A stretch of DNA of 64,000 bases from Paraburkholderia sp. UYCP14C (lineage in GTDB: Bacteria > Pseudomonadota > Gammaproteobacteria > Burkholderiales > Burkholderiaceae). This document shows positions 59,101-64,000 of the stretch, piece after piece. The notes below the pieces were generated by a model. It did no database searches, was not told the origin of the DNA, and saw only the letters and a program-made list of their open reading frames with translations. Position 1 is the stretch's first letter. Each line of letters begins with the position of its first letter. Made by a program: the position numbers and the translations under genes. Where the stretch lies: NCBI RefSeq assembly GCF_004197395.1, contig NZ_SELS01000003.1, forward strand, positions 1-64,000, read 5' to 3'.

Positions 59101-59147
59101 GTGAAACAATAAAAAAGCGGTATGTTTCACGTGAAACACACCGCTTT
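59101..59147 (-). terminator. Terminator of the liv operon built on parS
   Basis: Minus-strand RNA from 59147 to 59114 folds with 17-base arms and a single A-C mismatch, then runs into a U tract. The stem includes the whole parS palindrome. A half parS (GTGAAACA, 59101-59108) lies just beyond. Confidence 0.7.
59123..59138. promoter_or_regulatory. parS site overlapping the liv-operon terminator
   Basis: A second perfect TGTTTCACGTGAAACA. Flanking bases extend it to a longer hairpin (59114-59147). Confidence 0.95.
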
Positions 59148-59179
59148 CAGAGACCGCCGCTAACCGGAAAAGTGCGAGC

Positions 59180-59959
59180 CTAGGCGACTTTTTTCGCGAG
59201 GCCAAGATAGGTTTCGATCACCCGGGGATTCTGCGCGAGGTCGGATGCCGGTCCTTCCAGTGCCAGCTCGCCGGTTTCCAGCACGTAGCCGTAGTCCGAG
59301 ATCTGCAATGCGGCGCGCGCATTCTGCTCGATCAGCAGCGTCGCAACGCCCGTCTGCCGCAACGCGCTGATGATGTGGAAAATTTCCTTCACGATCAGAG
59401 GCGCGAGTCCGAGGCTCGGCTCGTCCAGCATCAGTAGATCGGGCTTGCCCATCAGCGCACGGCCTACCGCGAGCATCTGCCGCTCGCCACCTGAAAGCGT
59501 CCCAGCCGCCTGCTTGCGCCGCTCCTTCAGCCGCGGGAACAGTTCGAACACCGGTTCCAGCTGATCGAGAAAGTTGCGCTCCCCTGCCCGCTTGCGCCGG
59601 TAGGCGCCAAGCAGCAGATTGTCTTCCACCGTCATCGATGCGAACAGCTCGCGCTTTTCCGGCACCAGACACATACCGAGTGCGACCCGTTTTTCGACCG
59701 GCACCGCGCTGACGTCTTCGCCCTGATAGGAGACCGCGCCTTTTGCATGACCGGACGTGGGCAATGCGCCCATGATCGCGTTCAGCAGCGTCGATTTGCC
59801 CGCACCGTTCGGACCGATCACGGAGACGATCTGCCCCGCCCGCACCTTGATCGCCGCATTGTGCAGCGCCTCGACCTTGCCGTAGCGGACCGACAAATGA
59901 TCTACTTCGAGAATCGGTCCCGCGGCCGCCACACCGGTCGTTGTCGTGTTATTCATCAT
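59180..59959 (-). CDS. livF: Branched-chain amino acid ABC transporter ATPase LivF
   Basis: A 259-residue cytoplasmic ATPase of the LIV transporter. Walker A is [12 protein letters not shown], the signature [15 protein letters not shown], and Walker [14 protein letters not shown]. It pairs with the LivG-type ATPase domain in the neighbouring fusion protein. Its start overlaps the stop of the fusion gene by four bases (ATGA). The terminator that contains parS follows 30 bases after its stop. Confidence 0.93.
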   Translation of the reverse strand: MMNNTTTTGVAAAGPILEVDHLSVRYGKVEALHNAAIKVRAGQIVSVIGPNGAGKSTLLNAIMGALPTSGHAKGAVSYQGEDVSAVPVEKRVALGMCLVPEKRELFASMTVEDNLLLGAYRRKRAGERNFLDQLEPVFELFPRLKERRKQAAGTLSGGERQMLAVGRALMGKPDLLMLDEPSLGLAPLIVKEIFHIISALRQTGVATLLIEQNARAALQISDYGYVLETGELALEGPASDLAQNPRVIETYLGLAKKVA

Positions 59960-61740
59960 TCCACCCCACCCAGATACGCTTCGAGCACCGCTGGATCCTG
60001 CTGCACTTCCTGCGGCAGACCTTCAGCGATCCGCGTACCGAACTCCATCACCACGAGCCGGTCCGTCAGATTCATCACGAAATCCATATCGTGCTCGACG
60101 AGCAGCACACTCATCCCTTCCGCCCTCAGCCTGCGCAGCAGATCGGCAAGTTGAAGCTTTTCCTGATAGCGCAGACCTGCAGCCGGCTCGTCGAGCAATA
60201 GCAGAGTCGGATCGCAGCACAGCGCGCGCGCAATTTCGAGAATCCGCTGCTGACCGAGCGCGAGGCTGCCTGCCTCGTCATACATATGCTGTTCGAGTCC
60301 GACGCGGCGAATCTGCCGAGCGGCTTCGGCCATCAGCCGCGCCTCTTCCGAGCTGTTCAGCCGCACGACGCTGCGCCACACACCCGCATGGCCACGCAGA
60401 TGCGCGCCGATCGCGACGTTCTCGAGCACGGTCATGCCCGGCAGCAGCTTCACATGCTGGAACGTCCGGCCGATGCCACGCTTGACGATTTCACGTGAAC
60501 TCAGCGCATCGATGCGCTCGCCGCGGAACGTGATCTCGCCACTCGTCGCCTGCAGCACGCCGGTCACGAGATTGAAGGTCGTCGACTTACCGGCGCCGTT
60601 CGGTCCGATCAGCCCGATGATCTGCCCGGCCTTGACCTCGAAGCTCACATCGTTCACCGCGACGAGGCCGCCGAACTGCTTGCGCGCCTTGTTCACCGTC
60701 AACAGGTCTTCGCCGGCCTGTGGCTTGTTGCGCTGCGGCAGCGGCTCCGCGTGATCTGCGAGATGCGCACGCGGGCCACGCGGGAAAAAGCGCGCGACGA
60801 ACGGCCATACGCCCTGCCGTGCGTACTGAAGCAGCAGCACCATGATGATGCCGAACACGATCACTTCGAAGTTGCCGTTCTCGCCGAGCAGTTTCGGCAG
60901 TAGCGTCTGCAGATAATCCTGCAGCACGGTCAGAATTGCCGCGCCGAGCACCGCGCCCCAGACGTGCGAGACACCGCCCACCACCGCCATGAACAGAAAC
61001 TCAATGCCGTGATTCAGCCCAAACGGCGTCGGGTTCACGGCGCGCTGCAAGTGCGCGTACAGAAAGCCCGACACCGACGCCAGCACCGCCGCATAGACGA
61101 AGATCACCACGCGCATCCAGCCGGTATTGACGCCCATCGCTTCGGCCATCTGACCACCGCCGCGCAGCGCACGAATGGCGCGGCCCGGGCGACTATTAAG
61201 CAGATTCTGAACAGAGACGACCGCCCCCAGCACGACCACCCAGATCAGGTAATAGATATGGCGGCCGGACTCGAGGTTGATCCCAAAAACATTCAGCACC
61301 GGGATGCCGTTGATGCCGTCGTACTTGCCGAGCATGTCGAGATTGCCGAACAGGTAGAACAGCGCGAGCCCCCACGCAATCGTGCCAAGCGGCAGGAAAT
61401 GGCCGGACAGACGCATCGTCACGAGACCGAGCATCAGCGCGATCAGCGCAGTCACGATCACGCCCGCGATCAGCGCGAGCCACGGTGACACGCCAAAGTT
61501 CGTCGTCAGATACGCGGTCGCATAGGCGCCGATGCCGACGAACGCGGCCTGCCCGAAGCTCGTCATCCCGCCGATGCCGGTTAACAGCACGAGGCCGATC
61601 GCGACGATCGAATAGAGGCCGATGTAGTTCAGCAGCGTGACCCAGTACTCGGGCACATGAATCGGATGCGGCAGAACCGGCAACGCGAACAGCACCACGA
61701 GGAACAACCAGAAGAACTTCTTTTGCATGATCCGTTTCAT
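59956..61740 (-). CDS. LivM-LivG fusion: permease plus ATPase
   Basis: A 594-residue protein joining two usually separate parts. Residues 1-330 are a LivM-type permease with about eight hydrophobic segments ([40 protein letters not shown]). Residues about 345-594 are a LivG-type ATPase with Walker [17 protein letters not shown], signature [15 protein letters not shown] and Walker [12 protein letters not shown]. The start at 61740 (MKRIMQKK) is chosen over a longer frame. It lies four bases after livH and overlaps livF, so the transporter operon is livK-livH-livMG-livF. Confidence 0.9.
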   Translation of the reverse strand: MKRIMQKKFFWLFLVVLFALPVLPHPIHVPEYWVTLLNYIGLYSIVAIGLVLLTGIGGMTSFGQAAFVGIGAYATAYLTTNFGVSPWLALIAGVIVTALIALMLGLVTMRLSGHFLPLGTIAWGLALFYLFGNLDMLGKYDGINGIPVLNVFGINLESGRHIYYLIWVVVLGAVVSVQNLLNSRPGRAIRALRGGGQMAEAMGVNTGWMRVVIFVYAAVLASVSGFLYAHLQRAVNPTPFGLNHGIEFLFMAVVGGVSHVWGAVLGAAILTVLQDYLQTLLPKLLGENGNFEVIVFGIIMVLLLQYARQGVWPFVARFFPRGPRAHLADHAEPLPQRNKPQAGEDLLTVNKARKQFGGLVAVNDVSFEVKAGQIIGLIGPNGAGKSTTFNLVTGVLQATSGEITFRGERIDALSSREIVKRGIGRTFQHVKLLPGMTVLENVAIGAHLRGHAGVWRSVVRLNSSEEARLMAEAARQIRRVGLEQHMYDEAGSLALGQQRILEIARALCCDPTLLLLDEPAAGLRYQEKLQLADLLRRLRAEGMSVLLVEHDMDFVMNLTDRLVVMEFGTRIAEGLPQEVQQDPAVLEAYLGGVE

Positions 61741-61744
61741 CGCG

Positions 61745-62800
61745 TCACTCCTCTTCCTCTTCGGCGTGCGGGCTCGCAAGACTGCGCCACAGCAGCACCG
61801 GGATGATCAGCGTGAACACGATCACTTCCTTATAAGCACTGGCCCAGAACGATGAATACGACTCCAGCAGACCGACGAGAATCGAGCCGGCCGCCGCCAG
61901 CGGATAGCTGACCAGACCGCCGATGATCGCGCCCACGAAGCCCTTCAAACCGATCAGGAAGCCCGAGTCGTAGTAGATCGTGGTGAGCGGCGCGACGAGG
62001 ATGCCGCACAGTGCGCCGAGCCCCGCCGCGAGCGTGAAAGCGAGGCGCCCCGCCTGCGTCGTGCCGATGCCGACGAGCCGCGCGCCGAGCCGGTTCACCG
62101 ATGTCGCACGCAACGCCTTGCCGGAGATCGAGCGATCGAAGTACAGATACAGCGCGCCGATCAGCACGACCGCGGTGCCGATCACCCACAGGCTCTGCCC
62201 GGAGATCGACAGCGTGCCGATGTTGAACGTCGCATCGGAAAACGCGCTGGTGCGCGAACCTTCCGCCCCGAACATCACGAGGCCGAGACCGACCATCGCG
62301 AAGTGCACGGCCACCGCCACGATCAGCAGCAGCAGCGTGGTCGCCTCCGCGATCGGCTCATACGCAAGCCGATAGACGAACGGACCCATCGGAATCACGA
62401 TCAGCAGCGTCAGCGCGATCTGCACGATCATCGGCAGCGGCTGCAGGAAGATGCCGCGTGTGAGCGCGTAGACCGCGATCGGAAACAGCAGGTACTTCCC
62501 TGCCAGCATAGGCAGCGTGCGCGCCGCATGACGACGCCGTTCCGCGTGCCGCAAGACCCCTGCCGTCTCGACGACGAAGCAGGCTGCGCCCATCGCCATC
62601 AACAGCCAGCAGGTGGCCGGAAACTTCTGCGTCTGCAGTGCGGCGAGCGTCAACGCGCCGTACGAAACGAACTCCCCTTGCGGGATGAAAATCACCCGTG
62701 TGACGGAGAACACCAGCACTAGCGCAAGCGCGAGCAGCGCGTAGATCGCGCCGGTCGTGATGCCGTCCTGCGCGAGGATCGCCGCAATTGATAGATCCAT
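61745..62800 (-). CDS. livH: Branched-chain amino acid ABC transporter permease LivH
   Basis: A 351-residue inner-membrane permease. N-terminal DGITTGAIYALLALALVLVF and SVTRVIFIPQGEFVSYGAL are the LivH signatures, and GFVGAIIGGLVSYPLAAAGS lies near the end. It is longer than E. coli LivH, with extra segments in the middle. The start at 62800 (MDLSIAAI) follows GAGGAAG; the longer frame runs into the hairpin region. It forms the pore with the LivM domain of the fusion. Confidence 0.92.
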   Translation of the reverse strand: MDLSIAAILAQDGITTGAIYALLALALVLVFSVTRVIFIPQGEFVSYGALTLAALQTQKFPATCWLLMAMGAACFVVETAGVLRHAERRRHAARTLPMLAGKYLLFPIAVYALTRGIFLQPLPMIVQIALTLLIVIPMGPFVYRLAYEPIAEATTLLLLIVAVAVHFAMVGLGLVMFGAEGSRTSAFSDATFNIGTLSISGQSLWVIGTAVVLIGALYLYFDRSISGKALRATSVNRLGARLVGIGTTQAGRLAFTLAAGLGALCGILVAPLTTIYYDSGFLIGLKGFVGAIIGGLVSYPLAAAGSILVGLLESYSSFWASAYKEVIVFTLIIPVLLWRSLASPHAEEEEE

Positions 62801-62896
62801 ACTTCCTCGTCCTGAAGCGTCGAAATCGAAAACCGGGAATGAGTCGTGATCGTGTGGCTCGTAGCGGGCCATCGATCTGCAATGCCCGAAAAGACA

Positions 62897-62925
62897 ACCG
62901 CCGCGCCGGGACACGGCGCGGCGGT
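62897..62925 (-). terminator. Strong intercistronic hairpin between livK and livH
   Basis: A perfect 12-bp stem ACCGCCGCGCCG/CGGCGCGGCGGT with a five-base loop. On the minus strand TTGTCTTTT follows, so it may act as a partial terminator or a 3' stabiliser that lets the binding protein be made in excess. Confidence 0.65.
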
Positions 62926-63019
62926 CGATGCCATTGTCATCGAACACAATGGCAATGCGGCGTCATGCACCGCAGATTGCGCGAGAGGCGCGTACCGCTA
63001 GTTGTCTTTGTAAATGCTC

Positions 63020-64000
63020 TTAATCGTTCTGCAGCTTCCACTTGCCGTCGACGATCTGCACGATCACGCGCGCGCGCTGATCGAGGCCGTTGTGGTCGTT
63101 CGCGGTGGTGTTCATGATGCCGTGCGATACCGGCAGCTCCTTGATGTTTTCGAGCGCGTTGCGCAGTGCCATACGGAACTCGGGCGTACCCGGCTGTGCG
63201 GTCTTCAGCGCGACCGGAATGGCAGCCTGCAACATCTGGCCGGCATCCCATGCGTGACCGCCGAAGGTCGCGACCGAACCCGCGCCGTACGCCTTCTCAT
63301 AGGCGTTCTTATAGGCTTCCGACGACTTCTTCACCGGGTTCGAATCCGGCAATTGATCGACGACGAGAATCGGACCGGCCGGCAGCAGTTCGCCTTCGCA
63401 ATCCTTGCCGCACACACGCAGGAAATCGTTGTTCGCGACACCGTGCGTCTGATAGATCTTGCCCTTGTAGCCACGCTCCTTCAGCGTCTTGGCCGGCAGC
63501 GCCGACGGCGTGCCCGAGCCCGCGATCAGCACTGCGTCGGGATTCGCGCCCATTGTCTTCAGCACCTGGCCCGTCACCGATGCATCGGTGCGGTTGAAGC
63601 GCTCGTTCGACACGATCTTCAGGTTGTGCGCTTTCGCGGCGGCGTCGAACGTCGTGTTCCAGCTGTCGCCGTATGCGTCCGAGAAACCGATGAAGCCGAC
63701 CGTCTTCACGCCATGGTGCTGCATGTAATCGGCGATCGCGTCGGCCATCAGACTGTCGTTCTGAGGCGGTTTGAACGCCCAGGCGCGCTTCGCATCCATC
63801 GGCTGGATGATCGCGGCCGATGCCGCGAGCGAGATCACCGGTGTCTTGCCCTCAGCGGCCGGATCGAGCATCGCGAGCGAATTCGGCGTGACGGTCGAGC
63901 CGATGATCGCGTCGACGTGGTCTTCGTCGATCAGCTTGCGCGTGTTCTGCACGGCCTTGCTGGTGTCCGACCCGTCATCGAGGATGATGTACTGCACGCT
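63020..64000 (-). CDS. Branched-chain amino acid ABC transporter substrate-binding protein (5' end off window)
   Basis: A partial 327-codon reading, missing its N-terminus and signal peptide beyond the right edge. It has the periplasmic-binding type 1 fold of the LivK family: NTRKLIDEDHVDAIIGSTVT, TVGFIGFSDAYGDSWNTTF and ATFGGHAWDAGQML. One Cys pair (VCGKDC) may form a disulfide. It precedes livH by 219 bases, with a strong hairpin between. It is the ligand-binding part of the livHMGF transporter; whether it prefers Leu/Ile/Val or another ligand is unknown. Confidence 0.88.
   Translation of the reverse strand, partial: SVQYIILDDGSDTSKAVQNTRKLIDEDHVDAIIGSTVTPNSLAMLDPAAEGKTPVISLAASAAIIQPMDAKRAWAFKPPQNDSLMADAIADYMQHHGVKTVGFIGFSDAYGDSWNTTFDAAAKAHNLKIVSNERFNRTDASVTGQVLKTMGANPDAVLIAGSGTPSALPAKTLKERGYKGKIYQTHGVANNDFLRVCGKDCEGELLPAGPILVVDQLPDSNPVKKSSEAYKNAYEKAYGAGSVATFGGHAWDAGQMLQAAIPVALKTAQPGTPEFRMALRNALENIKELPVSHGIMNTTANDHNGLDQRARVIVQIVDGKWKLQND

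Noticed and set aside
60484-60499. Possible third parS (ATTTCACGTGAACT)
   Set aside because: Only the central part matches; about 11 of 16 positions agree, as expected by chance in GC-rich DNA.

Overview
The window reads as a GC-rich betaproteobacterial chromosome, most likely Paraburkholderia or a close Burkholderiaceae relative. Three things suggest this: the linked run mnmG-rsmG-parA-parB-atpIBEFHAGDC, two perfect parS sites of the usual 16-bp form, and the gcvT-gcvH-gcvP-sdaA block behind a tandem glycine riboswitch. The genus is an inference from gene order and protein character; no search was run.

Layout. (1) 1-15.6 kb is accessory DNA. It holds an operon of a ribbon-helix-helix protein, a CheB/CheR/HWE-kinase hybrid and a lone receiver; a two-partner secretion pair (small GLUG-repeat exoprotein and its TpsB transporter) in unusual convergent orientation; a truncated gene fragment joined to tpsB by an ATGA overlap; small exported proteins; a DEDDh exoribonuclease-like protein; an orphan antitoxin bracketed by a degenerate repeat; and a tyrosine integrase beside tRNA-Arg(CCG). 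The integrase/tRNA pair probably marks one edge of a genomic island. (2) 15.9-20.9 kb is housekeeping: a dihaem cytochrome c5, Rep helicase, a Gfo/Idh/MocA oxidoreductase and a small lipoprotein. (3) 21.1-28.9 kb is glycine/serine catabolism: promoter, riboswitch, gcvT, gcvH, gcvP, an alginate-lyase-like gene and sdaA. (4) 29-38.4 kb carries a ThDP enzyme, a Liv-type binding protein, trifunctional PutA, two small proteins and a YeiH-family transporter. (5) 38.6-46.1 kb carries priA, hemE, a PheC-like periplasmic dehydratase, a long intergenic region with a probable small RNA, and an acyl-CoA ligase. (6) 46.3-59.0 kb is the complete F-type ATP synthase operon followed by parB, parA, rsmG and mnmG, all on the minus strand. 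(7) 59.1-64 kb is a branched-chain amino acid ABC transporter operon with a LivM-LivG fusion; its substrate-binding gene runs off the right edge.

How the genes work together. The gcv genes break glycine down to a C1 unit, and sdaA turns serine into pyruvate. putA oxidises proline to glutamate, and its leader holds an inverted pair of the GTTGCA motif known for PutA. ParA, ParB and the parS sites form the chromosome-partitioning module that normally lies near oriC; one parS copy also forms the stem of the likely liv-operon terminator.

The most unusual items are the terminator-like hairpin between the two glycine aptamers, the parS/terminator overlap, the RHH-CheBR-HWE-receiver operon, the repeat around the orphan antitoxin, the candidate small RNA at about 44.0-44.24 kb, and two perfect DnaA boxes flanking the priA start.
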